A DNA stretch of 64,000 bases from Saccharomycopsis malanga. Taxonomy: Eukaryota; Ascomycota; Saccharomycetes; Ascoideales; Saccharomycopsidaceae. The position numbers and the translations under genes were made by a program. The stretch is taken from assembly GCA_004014935.1 (NCBI GenBank), contig CP025323.1, positions 496,001-560,000 of the forward strand, read 5' to 3'. The notes below the pieces were generated by a model, which was not told where the DNA came from, did no database searches, and saw only the letters and a list, made by a program, of their open reading frames with translations. Each line of letters begins with the position of its first letter. Positions within the stretch are counted from its first letter, which is position 1. Positions 32,101 through 41,471 of this stretch are shown one piece after another.

Positions 32101-34584
32101 CACCAAAAAGGAGGTAACAGTTCCTTAGTAAATACCCCTGATGCAGAAAGTTTTCCGTTCCTAGGAAGTTCTGCAGTAAAGAAACAAAGTCCCATCATTC
32201 CCATGATGATGGAGCATAAACGGTCTATTTCGTATGCCTCCAGTATCAGTAGTAGTGACAGTAGTGGCAATTTCATCAACAGCAGTAATAACAGCAACTA
32301 TAATGTCAGTAATAACAACAACACTTATAATCTGAGCAGCAGTAACAATAATAACCATAATATGAGCAATAATAGTATCAATACAGAATCCAGAAGCAGT
32401 GGAAACAATTTTAACAGTCCTACAACTGCTTGGTTTGAAAATCTTATGAGACAGGAGAAATCCAATTCAGGGCTTACTGGATCGCCCAGAAGCAGCAGCT
32501 TGGCTACAGCCACCAACTCTATATCAAACTCTGTAGATGTCACAACGTCTCCTGTGGTTAAGCCTCTTCATAGATCTAATTCGCAAACTTCCTTCGCTTT
32601 GGTTGATGATGAGATATCTCTCAATAATCAAGCTCCAAATCTAGCCTTATTCAATCCCCTGTCTTCCGCAGAAGAGCGTAAGTTTGTGGGAACTCCTGAC
32701 TATTTGGCACCTGAAACTATAAGCGGCTCTGGGCAGGACGAATCTTCTGATTGGTGGTCTTTGGGCTGTATTTTGTTTGAGTTCTTGTTTGGATATCCAC
32801 CGTTCCATGCCAGCACAATTAATCAGGTCTTTGAAAACATATTGAGTGGAAAGATTGATTGGCCTGCTGATACCGAGGAAGAATTACTGCAAATCTGCTC
32901 CCCTGAGTCAAGAAACTTGATAACAAAGCTTCTCGATGTTGATCCTCGTAAAAGATTGGGAAGCAATGGTGCTCACGAAATCAAGTGCCATCCTTTTTTT
33001 CATGGTATAGAATGGGATAAGTTGTGGGATGAAGAGGCTTCGTTCATTCCTAGTGTAGATGACCCCCAGAATACTGATTATTTCGATTCCAGAGGCGCTG
33101 ACATGAACGAGGATATTTATGATAAAGACGAAAACGCGTTGGATGGAGATGCTGATACCTCTTTGCAAGAATTAGTAAAGTCTGAAGATTCAGGAGCTAC
33201 CTATCAAAACGCATTCTATGACTGGCTCAACAAAAATACTGGCGAGTCAACTCTTGAAGAAGGAGATTCAAAAATAACCACCACACTAGTACCCCATCCT
33301 GGTGGTTCAGAGAGTCAGCATTTGCAATCTCCATCAGTGGTCAAGAAAGAACGCCGGAAAAGCACTAGGCTCAACGAATCCAGCAGCGAATTTGGATCAT
33401 TTCAATATAGAAACCTCACCGCTTTGGAAAAAGCTAATAAGGACGTTATCAACCGCTTGAAATCAGAACATATGGACCATAAAAACAGTATATCTAGCTC
33501 CTCGTCTTCTATAGATTCTGGTACCAGATCTAGAGGTCTTTCCTTCAGTTCTAGTTACACCAACTCTCCCTTCTCTGGGAAACCTCCTTTGTCTGCGGGA
33601 GCTAATGCTATGTCTCCCAGCAGGCCTGTGCCACAGCCGGTACATTCGCATTCATTCTCAACGCATAACACGTCTCCGTTCATGAAACACGAAAGGCTCA
33701 GCTCTTCAATCCATAGCAGCCATTCTGCCGGCGTAGATGACGCGGTGCTGGGCAGTAGAGACTCCTCAGGTAGGGCAAGTCCAATTGGCAATTTGCATCA
33801 GAACTTGAAAACTAATACTGTTGCTGATTGTTCTAGTGCCAGCACACCTACTTCTGAATTTGCAGTGCCTACAATAAATCCTAAAAGCATTTCTAAGTTG
33901 GCCTCGCCAATGCCTTTGGGACCTCATACACCAATCATAAAGCCTATCAACAAAGGAATATATGGCAAGAATCTTGTTGACTTTTCTCCGTCTAGCTCTG
34001 ACAATGAAGAGTCTAGAAACTCGGCAATCTTGAGAATAAAAAGAAGAAGATCTAGACGATTGGGCTCTGGAAATTCCAACTCAAGTTTTGGAAGAACCGG
34101 CTCCAATAGTTCAATTCTCACAAAAACTTCAAGTGGAACCGCAGAAAACGAAGATCCTAAGGAAAGATCTCTAGACATTTTGCTTTGCGAACCAATACCC
34201 ATTTTTCGGTTTTCGGAAAAAAAGCTTTTTGAAAAACTCGGCTGTAACGTTGTGGCTGTTGGAAGTGGCGATGAAATCGTCAGAAGAGTTTCTGGACAAG
34301 TCAAATTTGATTTGATTTTTACTACCATCAAAGTCCAGAAACTCCATTTGAACGATATCATAAAGTTGATCAGATATACAAACACCATAAACTCAGGCAC
34401 GCCTATTATTGCCTTGACTTCGTTCTACAAAGAAGCACAGGCTCTTAAAATCTTTGACGGTATCGTAGAAAAGCCGGCAACAATAAGTAAAATTGAACCA
34501 ATATTGGCAAAATACCGCTCAAAAAAGGAAGAATTAACATCTGACGCTGAAAGCGTCTTGTCTTCCAAGAAAATTGAGCAATGA
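29155..34584 (+). CDS. RIM15: Rim15 protein kinase (Greatwall/MASTL-related)
   Basis: Nutrient-regulated AGC-type kinase acting downstream of PKA and TORC1 in quiescence entry. 1809 residues from the ATG at 29155; the frame upstream offers only GTG before a stop at 29113. Order: a PAS-like region at about 140-225 (LELDLDCNVKYLSKSWETF), a Cys-His zinc-binding motif CNICEQQVPSWWLERH near 405-420 typical of Rim15, and a kinase domain from about 822 (GAFGSV loop, AIKVLKK lysine, HRDLKPDN near 948, DFG near 967). The activation segment is split by an insert of about 200 Ser/Asn-rich residues, as in Greatwall kinases, before FVGTPDYLAPE near 1178. The C-terminus (about 1672-1790) is a receiver-like domain, but its phospho-acceptor position reads FTT instead of an Asp. 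Confidence 0.93.
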   Translation: MKKRNTFFFSSSSRKALKQKNKHKAKQKSRSVSGVSISEDEGLLSSGNEGKEEGTKDKFEEKNNENERHVDGKRFVPYKRLDFKQKVDLDNLRQQSVSPFQSVAATELQRDLAEKNAFANMLSPTIDGPEAFDENNQGAARTEQLDLIRASSRNPTATLELDLDCNVKYLSKSWETFVGTQVKKIIKQPISKIIIGDDNDKDVFKRATEIMSEDDASYRVRFIVAKNNLRLDLPFSDSEDENGSNRSNNTVGGGSIKSDTASAKSDASIRSGSSTKSIPSTKSGSSTSQEAEEDIADITIENVNVSPSTLSIESKGYSDLSTTDEYIELEGQGILIHDIQSNKPTYSMWLLRPYIERQFLIELPTALTEILGFGAELFANYLKAISDAGISDESSVPTPTHVLCNICEQQVPSWWLERHSEICYFESKAESDLQIAHDNLLEQKMIITSIASSNISEYKGLRLPISPENPPYKNLTMTNRSLSNALRFPYRTLHSLVELCDQSLGIDPMDFDSDEEKTANEAKYKSVEKEFGDVFEWHIPKSNDRAINVLIEDTELLAKEKAEAVLRVVNTLRYHNQLKKEVDKLVLETVHNTVEKVNEHLQGINNVSSPIVAAASTGSPDLLYSYMNKDIVESEPGSRAPSVSSPLRRNDSAVSMQRQTSASSIVSDRRSYYNVESEQLTDSFKDLSLLDPCKNNSVGSFKKPTHTTSMAIHTSPRRPYSPSPVINSPLTSIQRNNKSQSNLYLHSNDSSLLPNTTSSSPLLVGNEGSNVFLDCPRKDPDDIHHNSAPTNLVLPQHNTISKPPLSPLLISSFQGSKPAAPSIKDYEILKPISKGAFGSVYLARKKVNGEYFAIKVLKKSDMVAKNQVTNVKAERAIMMAQSDSPFVAKLFCTFQTRNYLFLVMEYLNGGDCASLLKVLGTLPESWTKRYVAEIVVGVDDLHQKGIVHRDLKPDNFLIDPRGHLKLTDFGLSRMGLVGRQFRHQKGGNSSLVNTPDAESFPFLGSSAVKKQSPIIPMMMEHKRSISYASSISSSDSSGNFINSSNNSNYNVSNNNNTYNLSSSNNNNHNMSNNSINTESRSSGNNFNSPTTAWFENLMRQEKSNSGLTGSPRSSSLATATNSISNSVDVTTSPVVKPLHRSNSQTSFALVDDEISLNNQAPNLALFNPLSSAEERKFVGTPDYLAPETISGSGQDESSDWWSLGCILFEFLFGYPPFHASTINQVFENILSGKIDWPADTEEELLQICSPESRNLITKLLDVDPRKRLGSNGAHEIKCHPFFHGIEWDKLWDEEASFIPSVDDPQNTDYFDSRGADMNEDIYDKDENALDGDADTSLQELVKSEDSGATYQNAFYDWLNKNTGESTLEEGDSKITTTLVPHPGGSESQHLQSPSVVKKERRKSTRLNESSSEFGSFQYRNLTALEKANKDVINRLKSEHMDHKNSISSSSSSIDSGTRSRGLSFSSSYTNSPFSGKPPLSAGANAMSPSRPVPQPVHSHSFSTHNTSPFMKHERLSSSIHSSHSAGVDDAVLGSRDSSGRASPIGNLHQNLKTNTVADCSSASTPTSEFAVPTINPKSISKLASPMPLGPHTPIIKPINKGIYGKNLVDFSPSSSDNEESRNSAILRIKRRRSRRLGSGNSNSSFGRTGSNSSILTKTSSGTAENEDPKERSLDILLCEPIPIFRFSEKKLFEKLGCNVVAVGSGDEIVRRVSGQVKFDLIFTTIKVQKLHLNDIIKLIRYTNTINSGTPIIALTSFYKEAQALKIFDGIVEKPATISKIEPILAKYRSKKEELTSDAESVLSSKKIEQ

Positions 34585-35213
34585 TTTTGTCTTCCCTTTG
34601 TTAATGTCAACTATTTTGCTTTGCAGCTCACGACTTCCTGTTTTTTTTTCTATTTACTATTTTATGCAACTTATTACATTTTTATCAATGCGGTCAGATC
34701 AAAAAAATTCTATTCTAACCGTTTTTTATATTATACCTTATAACTAAATCTTTCAGTTTACGTCTTAAAAATAATTTTGTAAGCACTTCTCAAAGGTTTT
34801 TTTTAGCATCAATGGCGCTAAAAGAGTAAAAAGAATGAGAAAGACCAAAAAAAATTATTTGAAACAAAAGATTTAGGTGAATAATTATATTAAAGGTCTC
34901 GAATGATTATATATATAACCTTGAATTGCAGCCTACTTTATCAAAGCTTCAACTAAAATTGAACTTCTACATATACATAAACATCATGTTGTTTATCATA
35001 ATCAATATTACCATAATTCCTTATCAACACCATCTTTATACATATACTAAACTAAAACTAAACCCCTGACATCGGTGCTGTCAAAAATGAGGGCATGCAT
35101 CCTAACCAACCACGTGCGATATGAAATCTGATCTTTAAATGCCATAAGATTATATCACAAATATTATATAAATTTCAGTTTTGATGACGTAGACAACTTC
35201 AACTGTTCAGACA
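34585..35213. other. Intergenic, LPL1-like promoter
   Basis: 0.63 kb between RIM15 and the lipase gene on the same strand, AT-rich. ATTATATAAATTTC at about 35163-35176 is a possible TATA element 40 bp before the lipase ATG. Nothing else recognised. Confidence 0.5.
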
Positions 35214-36903
35214 ATGGCAGAAACAAACCCTTCAAATGGTCCTAAACAGGGCCATCTTGTTGTTCTTGTTCATGGGTATGCTATGTGTTTATTTTGACGT
35301 TGTGGCGCAGGCTATATGGCATGTAAGACTAACAATTAGATTATGGGGCACTCATACACATGTTGATGTGATTGCTGCTTCGGTGGAGCATGCGTTTTCA
35401 GAGGTGTCCAATAATGAAATTTGCGTATTGCAACCAAAGTCGTCCACGTATTTCAAAACATATGATGGCGTGGAGGTTATTGGAAACCGTTTTTTGAAAG
35501 AGGTTTATCTGGAGATTGAAATATTGAAAAAGGAGTCCAATATCAAGATCACCAAGTTTTCTATAGTGGGATACTCTTTAGGAGGATTGATCTCCCGATA
35601 TATCATAGGTAGGCTTCTAGAAGTGGGTTTTTTCGATCATATCCAACCTATATTTTTCACTACATTTGCTACTCCTCATTTAGGGGTCAAATTCTTTGGC
35701 AGTCCAATATCTCCTGTCCTAAACTTCTTGGGATCCAACTTGATTGGCAAAAGTGGGCAAGACCTTTTTTTAAAAAGCGATATATTGCTCAGATTGAGTG
35801 ATCCTGAAGGGCACTTTTATAAAGCCTTGGAATTATTTAAACAAAGATATCTTTTATGTAATATCCGCCATGATAGAACAGTTGCCTTTTATACATCTTT
35901 TTTGACCAATATTTCGCCATTCGAGCATTGGGATAGATTAAAATTGCATTTTTTTAACGGAATACCCGAGATCCAAATAGCCGGCAAGCCCATAAAACCA
36001 AAGATTATCGATTTGCGCAAAACTCAATACCGATCAAAGGAGGAGCCTTTGCCTCAACCAACACTACGTAGCCGGCTCAGATATGTTGGAATTGTGATTT
36101 TGATAGGTTTCATTATTCCTTTCTGGTTCCCAGTAGTTCTCACAGCTAATTGTGTGGGTTCATTGCTATCATTGCTCCGTTTGAGTCTATATGACACCGG
36201 AATTGACAATGAGGCAGAGTGGGAGAGTGTCAAGAAAGTTCTTGACGATGAAACGTATCATGATGAGCCTATCAGCAAGGTTAGCAACTCCAGTAAAGAA
36301 GCTGCTACTAGTGAAGACACGGACACTGGCAAAGACTCGCCTTTGGTACTTCATAGAACAAGAACTGAAGAAGAAGATAATGGACTTTCTAAGGAGTTGG
36401 CAGGAATGACCGAAGGAGCCATTGAGGGTATGCTAGAAGCCACTCATAGAAACGAAGATCTTTCTAATGAAAGAGACGATATTTTAGGAACCCTGAAGAA
36501 TGTCTCTACGTCATCATTTGCAAACTTTGATGGTGATATTGTTGCCGGAGGTTTTAGCGATGCTGTAACAATAAACTTCAAAAAACATGCTCTTGCCATC
36601 AGAAAGTTTTTGTCTTTGATTGACAACAAACAAAATGCCGAGTCAGATTATCCCATATTCAATGGCGAAGAAGCCAAGATACTTCCGTTTGACGAGGGGA
36701 GAAGAAAAATCAATAACGTCCTCAACAAGTTGCAATGGTATAAAATACCTGCCTATATCGATGCCTTCAATGCTCATGATGGTATTGTTTCGAGAAGAGG
36801 CTTGAAATCTACCCCTAGAGGTATAGCAACTATTTACTTTTGGGCTGTCTTGTTGAGAGAGCAGTTGGTCGAGATAGAATCTGAAGGTATGGATGTTATA
36901 TAA
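35214..36903 (+). CDS. DUF676 lipase/serine esterase (Lpl1/Rog1 family), two exons
   Basis: Exons 35214-35275 and 35340-36903 join to 541 residues starting MAETNPSNGPKQGHLVVLVH. Splicing joins the oxyanion motif HGLWG (H20-G24), which is broken in the unspliced frame; that frame starts at a TTG (35236) and reads the intron as nonsense. An alpha/beta-hydrolase nucleophile S100 sits in GYSLGG, and H500 in NAHDGIVS is a plausible catalytic His. A hydrophobic segment at about 271-295 (IVILIGFIIPFWFPVV) suggests membrane or lipid-droplet attachment. Yeast members include Lpl1 (lipid-droplet phospholipase, 450 residues) and the Rog1 group; Lpl1 seems nearest by N-terminal layout. The acidic linker at about 320-420 is disordered. 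Confidence 0.85.
35276..35339 (+). other. 64-nt intron inside lipase HGxxG motif
   Basis: Donor GTATGC, branch point GACTAAC at 35327-35333, acceptor CAATTAG ending at 35339. It interrupts the Gly codon of HGLWG (GG in exon 1, A in exon 2) and splicing restores the conserved motif exactly, which is strong support. Confidence 0.9.
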
Positions 36904-37725
36904 TGCATCCGCTTGGTTTTTGTTTGGTTTCGGTTTTTTTGGTTGTTTATTTGATATACTATGTTGATAATCTAAACCTTTGGCAAACTTGTCCGTGGGT
37001 TTGATCCCTTTGATATACCTGCCATAGATTGTTCGAAGCGTAATTTTGCTTCATATTTTATAATGCTTACAATATGATACAATGCATGTGAGATTTTGTA
37101 AACTAGTTTGACATAAGCTTCCAGTATACTATAGGGTTTGACTAAAAGTAAAAAGAGTATAAATAAGAAATCGATTACATAAGTACTGAACATAAGCTAC
37201 TTGCTACATTAAATTATTTGAGTCATATGTTTTTTACCTTACATTCTATCCATGAATGCTTGCTTTGAGACAATTTGATGAATTAATCAATATTATCGTC
37301 TGAAGAATTTTCCATGCCGCCGCCTTGGTCAAGTCTTATTATTCACAGGGTCCAAAAAGTGCATTTTACTGGCTACAGTGTTGCATATAATGAGACACAG
37401 GCATTGAGAAAACGTTGTCGCTTCATTAACGTAGAAATTTTCTCACTTTTAATAACTATAAAATATCCTTTTACACTGTCTTTAAAAATTATCATATATA
37501 AAGTAGCTCTTATGTTAGTATATGCTTCTTCATGCACGTATCATCACCATTACTGATCAAGGCATTATTATTGGACAAAATAATTTTCTATGATATTTCA
37601 TAGTAATTATCTATATATCTATCAGAATTCAGCATATGAACATTATCGGTGAAAAGTCTTTACTGTTCATATTCAAACTGTAAAGCACATTAATACTTTA
37701 GTTGCAGAAACTTGACGTATTGAAA
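36904..37725. other. Intergenic, nothing recognised
   Basis: 0.82 kb between the lipase and haem lyase genes. A tRNA-like GTGGGTTTGATCCC at about 36996-37009 resembles a B box, but no A box or cloverleaf is present. The short frame 37314-37556 has no coding character. Confidence 0.5.
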
Positions 37726-38598
37726 ATGGCGGAAGATAATAAATGTCCAGTGAATCATACCAATGCCAATATTAATAGTAATAATACTGGTAAGAGTTGG
37801 TATCAGAAAATCCCCAACCTATTCTGGGCTTCTGGTGTTCTGTCGACAACGGGGCCTCAAGATAAAGGAGCATGTCCTGTGAATCACACTAGTAAGTCCA
37901 TCAGTAACTCCGCTGAGGAAAAATGTCCCGTTGACAGTAGTGCAAGAGAAGAATGGTTAAAGAAAATAAAAGAAGCTGGAGGGTCTTTGCCTGCTAACCA
38001 TCCGCACATTTCTGTGCAGAGTAACAACTCATACGATGTAGAAGAAGCCAAGTCGTGTTCTAGTTCGGAACTCCCAGAAAAGCCGGAATACAGAAGCCAG
38101 GTAAACTTGCCAACGGATCGTGAGATCTCGTCAATTCCTAGAACGGGCGAGAAAGAGTCAAAGTGGATTTATCCTTCTCAGAAACAGTTTTTTGAGGCTA
38201 TGCAGCGCAAGAACTGGAAACCAGAAGCCTCCGACATGGGCACCGTAGTTTCTATCCATAATGCGGTGAACGAAAGAGCTTGGAGACTTATTCAATGGTG
38301 GGAAAAGGGCCAAGGCGGTGAGAACTGCGGCGGTATTCAACTAACTAGTTTTAAGGGCGATTCCAAGAAACTTACTCCAAGAGCTAGATGGAGATTGTTT
38401 CTTGGTTATGAAAAACCATTTGATAGACATGACTGGCTCGTAAATAGATGTGGTAAGGAAATAGAATATGTGATTGACTTTTATTCTGGAAAACAAGATG
38501 AAAAGTCCCAGGTGCCTAGTTTTTTCTTGGATGTTCGTCCAAAGTTGAACTCCGTTGAAGGCTGGAAATTGAGAATATCGAAAGCATTGGGATTTTAA
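37726..38598 (+). CDS. Holocytochrome c synthase (cytochrome c haem lyase)
   Basis: Attaches haem to apocytochrome c or c1 in the mitochondrial intermembrane space. 290 residues from the ATG at 37726; an upstream in-frame TTG at 37702 is not used here. Three Cys-Pro-Val haem-regulatory motifs (CPV at C7, C50, C67) lie in the N-terminal part. The conserved core runs from about 148: WIYPSQKQFFEAMQRKNW, then VSIHNAVNERAW with the haem-ligand His at 178, and DRHDWLVNRCGKEIEYVIDFY near 248-268. Saccharomyces has two paralogues, Cyc3 (269 residues) and Cyt2 (224). Three CPV motifs and length suit either, so I leave the symbol open. Confidence 0.88.
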   Translation: MAEDNKCPVNHTNANINSNNTGKSWYQKIPNLFWASGVLSTTGPQDKGACPVNHTSKSISNSAEEKCPVDSSAREEWLKKIKEAGGSLPANHPHISVQSNNSYDVEEAKSCSSSELPEKPEYRSQVNLPTDREISSIPRTGEKESKWIYPSQKQFFEAMQRKNWKPEASDMGTVVSIHNAVNERAWRLIQWWEKGQGGENCGGIQLTSFKGDSKKLTPRARWRLFLGYEKPFDRHDWLVNRCGKEIEYVIDFYSGKQDEKSQVPSFFLDVRPKLNSVEGWKLRISKALGF

Positions 38599-39378
38599 TG
38601 TGTTTTAATTTCTTAAAGATTTCCTTGGGGTTTTCTAATTTTGTCCTGTATATACGACGAAATTTATTTTGTATAATATAACTAGATAGAAGGAGCTTGG
38701 TTTTTATTTTACTCATTTTATGTAAAGTCTATAGAGTATTATGAATATATCTTATATGTTTTAGTAAATTTCAGTTTCATATATAAGCGCTATATTTAAA
38801 AGGGACATGGTAAAGCCCAATCATGTCCTATTATTCATAATATTCTCACCCAATCGGTTGAAAGTAACCACTAGACTTTTGTATAGCAGACAGTTGCACT
38901 TGCCTTTGAAGTAAGGTTGTCAGTATCGGAAAAAATAGCGGGTTAAAAGCAGTGGGAATTGAACCCGTGTTCCTGTTAGGTCTTCTTCTCTTCTCCCAGC
39001 ACTAACCACCGGGCCATCCAGATTACTCTACTATAGACAAAATAATTATACAATAGAATAATCCTTGTCTAATCATAATCAGTTTCGTTCACATAGATCT
39101 ACAAGTAGCAACTGATCAAAGTCGTTTAATATCATACAAAATAATATATACATGTTCTGAAAGGTTTTGTATTGAAAGCATTATGAGAATTCAAAAACTT
39201 GACTTGGTCAAACGCACAGCGTCTTTACCAGCTCTTGCCTAGCTTGCCATGAGAACAAGTCATGAGTACGTTGAATATATGATAAAGAAAATGATATGAG
39301 CACTACACGATTACAGGGGAAATAAGCAAAAATAGTGAAGAATAAAATGTACAAAATGTCATAAAACCGGCAATTGCA
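38599..39378. other. Intergenic between convergent genes, holds SINE copy C
   Basis: The haem lyase and TIM10 genes converge. A SINE-like element occupies about 38740-39020 (listed separately). Otherwise AT-rich with nothing recognised. Confidence 0.6.
38740..39020 (-). mobile_element. tRNA-derived SINE copy C (older)
   Basis: Read on the minus strand. A box TGGCCCGGTGG (complement of 39006-39016) is followed about 40 nt later by B box GGGTTCAATTC (complement of 38956-38966). The central block around AGGCAAGTGCAACTGTCTG and GGTTACTTTCAA aligns with copy B over about 100 bp. The 3' module is decayed (GAAACTGAAATTTACT, then AT-rich). Only a 7-bp possible target duplication (TCTATAG) is seen. 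Its tRNA-like head does not fold into a full cloverleaf, so I do not call a tRNA gene. Decay suggests it is older than copy B. Confidence 0.7.
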
Positions 39379-39660
39379 TTAACGTCTGGCTGGGAAAGAG
39401 CTGCCAATCTTTTGCATATGTTCGCCAACCTTTACATTGGTATCAAAGTATTTGGCCACGCATCTGTCAATACACAAACCTTCATTTTTGTTCACTTCTC
39501 CGTCAGTGTACCCTTTGGAGTTCTCAATACACTTCGAATGGCATGTGTCAACCAATCTATTGAACATATCAGTGACCATGTCCAATTCGGCTTCCGCAGC
39601 TTGGATTTTTTGTTCGGACGAAAGACGTGGGGCACCACCACCAAGACCTAAAAACGACAT
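39379..39660 (-). CDS. TIM10: Mitochondrial import chaperone Tim10
   Basis: Small Tim that, with Tim9, escorts hydrophobic precursors across the intermembrane space. 93 residues, the usual family length. Twin CX3C motifs at C40/C44 and C63/C67 (CHSK-C and CIDR-C). The N-terminus [20 protein letters not shown] and the core [16 protein letters not shown] and [19 protein letters not shown] are close to Saccharomyces Tim10. Single exon, on the strand opposite to the haem lyase. Confidence 0.97.
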   Translation of the reverse strand: MSFLGLGGGAPRLSSEQKIQAAEAELDMVTDMFNRLVDTCHSKCIENSKGYTDGEVNKNEGLCIDRCVAKYFDTNVKVGEHMQKIGSSFPARR

Positions 39661-40553
39661 TTTGTTATATTATGTTTATTGGCAAGTATCCGAAGTTCAA
39701 AACAGTGTAATTATATGGTTTGCTGTAAACAAGATATTTCACTCTTTGCTATTAAGTTAATGGTGATGTCCATACTCGGCAAAAAAAGTGAAAATATCTT
39801 CACTATGTTACGCCGGGTAAGCATCCGCTTAACACCATACATAGAGACCTTCTTCACATTAGAATTGGTATTAAATGCTTTGCTATAATCACATCGAACA
39901 TAGTCAGTGCCTTTTTTATCAATGTAAATTTAGTGTGGGGCTTTGTAAAATTTAACGGAGGTACTACACTTTTTTTTGATACTTTACATACCTCCGCTAT
40001 CGATAATTTACACTGTCTTTGGCACCAGATGAAAGTAAGCTTTAGATCTAGGTCATATTTTACACATTATTTGTTGTTAAGAATATCTCAATCTAGAGCT
40101 AGTTTGGTATCACATCAAACGGATTCTTTTCTTTGGCTCATTATACTGGGCACTTTCGTCCAGTATGTATTACTCCAGTCGTTTCAGACCTCTTAATAAT
40201 AAATTTAATACTATATTTGATATCTATTTTCCAAAAGTATTGATTCCTTTGTTTAATTGCAGCATGTTTTGATTCTTACGTTTTTTACACTTGGTCGGTA
40301 GTCAGATCAAGACCATAATTCAGATATTAGAACTTACTCTTGTAAAAGTCAAAATTGAAACTAATAATTAAATTTTTTAAAAGCTACTTTATGTAATACA
40401 TGGTGTATCTCCTGTGAAGACTGACCAGCTTCGATGGAGTGATAGAATAGCAAACAGAGAAGTTTGATGACGATTATCACAACAAATAAACAAACGAAAT
40501 AATTTTAATTCAATCATTGTGAAGTCGTATAATTTTCTATATTTCAAAACTTA
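39661..40553. other. Intergenic, with a possible degenerate SINE
   Basis: TIM10 promoter region and terminator side of the SANT-like gene. Around 40030-40165 a block matches part of the SINE central domain (listed separately). The 87-codon frame 39933-40196 runs through it and is not considered a gene. Confidence 0.5.
40030..40165 (-). mobile_element. Possible degenerate SINE copy I
   Basis: Plus-strand words GAAAGTAAGC, TAGGTC and TATTTT at about 40029-40061 match, with the same spacing, the antisense of the central block of copy B. Head and tail are not clear and no flanking duplication was found. The call is tentative. Confidence 0.25.
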
Positions 40554-41471
40554 TCAATGTGTACCAAAGCTTCCATCAGAGACGTAGAAATGGTCATAAC
40601 CAAGGCCTCCTTCTTTCAAATCTTTCCAACCATCAGCGGCAACAACGTACGGCAAACTACTACCTAATACACCTTGGTTTTCTTCCTTTGGAAGGTTCAA
40701 TAATTCAAAAGCTTTTCTAGCACAGGTTGATGGTGGCGCTTTTTTGCCATCTTTATGGCTTTGCAATCTCGAAGCAATATGTTTCCATTTCACTTTTTCC
40801 CCGGGGCCCAATAAGCCTTTCAATACTGTGATGTCTTCATCGGTAAACTCTGATGGTGTCTGCTGATGCTGATTGCTTGAAAATGGCACAGGTATATATG
40901 AAACATTGTTACCAGATGCAGTTGTAACTTGGGATACTGCAGGATTGAAAAACCTTGGAAATTGCAGGCAACTTGATTTCAAGGCGTGGTTTTCACCCTG
41001 ATGTCCAGAAGGATAACCCAAGTCATTTGCTGAATGCTTTGCAACTGTATTCCATGGTACTTCAAAATTAGGTAGGGGAATCGAAGCAGAATTACCATTA
41101 AAGGCTATGGGGCCCTGGTTGTTCTTGTTAGAGTGAATACTATTAGATATAATTATCTGACGGTTTGAAGGTTGGACATTTGAGGAGCTTTGCACAGGAA
41201 GAGTCATAAAATGGTTTTGAAAAAATGTGTTATCATGGATGTTTGAAATCTGACCGGGAAAATAACTGGTAGAATTACTATTGAGATTTGTTGGAGTGTA
41301 ACCTGAATTTTGAAAAACTAGTTGAGAGCTTGAGATTTCTGAGGCTCTACTAGCAGAATTACTCTCTGGAGAGACTTTCCTGCTCTTAGGAGAATCATAA
41401 GCATCAGAATTTGTCTGTCTGTTGTTCATTGTTTCTTTAAAAAATGTTGATGAGTATGTAGTAGTAATCAT
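40554..41471 (-). CDS. Asn/Ser-rich protein with Myb/SANT-like C-terminal domain
   Basis: 305 residues. Residues 1-210 are low-complexity, rich in Asn, Ser and Gln. The ordered part is at the C-terminus (about 211-305): FTDEDITVLKGLLGPGEKVKWKHIASRL resembles a Myb/SANT helix pattern (acidic start, spaced Trp-like positions, W-K-IA), followed by CARKAFELL and a conserved-looking DGWKDLKEGGLGYDHF end. I do not recognise the family. A DNA-binding or chromatin role is inference from the SANT-like pattern. The gene shares a 2.8 kb divergent upstream region with the arabinitol dehydrogenase gene. Confidence 0.65.
   Translation of the reverse strand: MITTTYSSTFFKETMNNRQTNSDAYDSPKSRKVSPESNSASRASEISSSQLVFQNSGYTPTNLNSNSTSYFPGQISNIHDNTFFQNHFMTLPVQSSSNVQPSNRQIIISNSIHSNKNNQGPIAFNGNSASIPLPNFEVPWNTVAKHSANDLGYPSGHQGENHALKSSCLQFPRFFNPAVSQVTTASGNNVSYIPVPFSSNQHQQTPSEFTDEDITVLKGLLGPGEKVKWKHIASRLQSHKDGKKAPPSTCARKAFELLNLPKEENQGVLGSSLPYVVAADGWKDLKEGGLGYDHFYVSDGSFGTH

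Noticed and set aside
36990-37012. B-box-like GTGGGTTTGATCCC
   Set aside because: No tRNA fold and no SINE tail nearby.
38940-39020. tRNA gene at the head of SINE copy C
   Set aside because: A and B boxes are present but acceptor and anticodon stems do not pair; treated as a SINE head.
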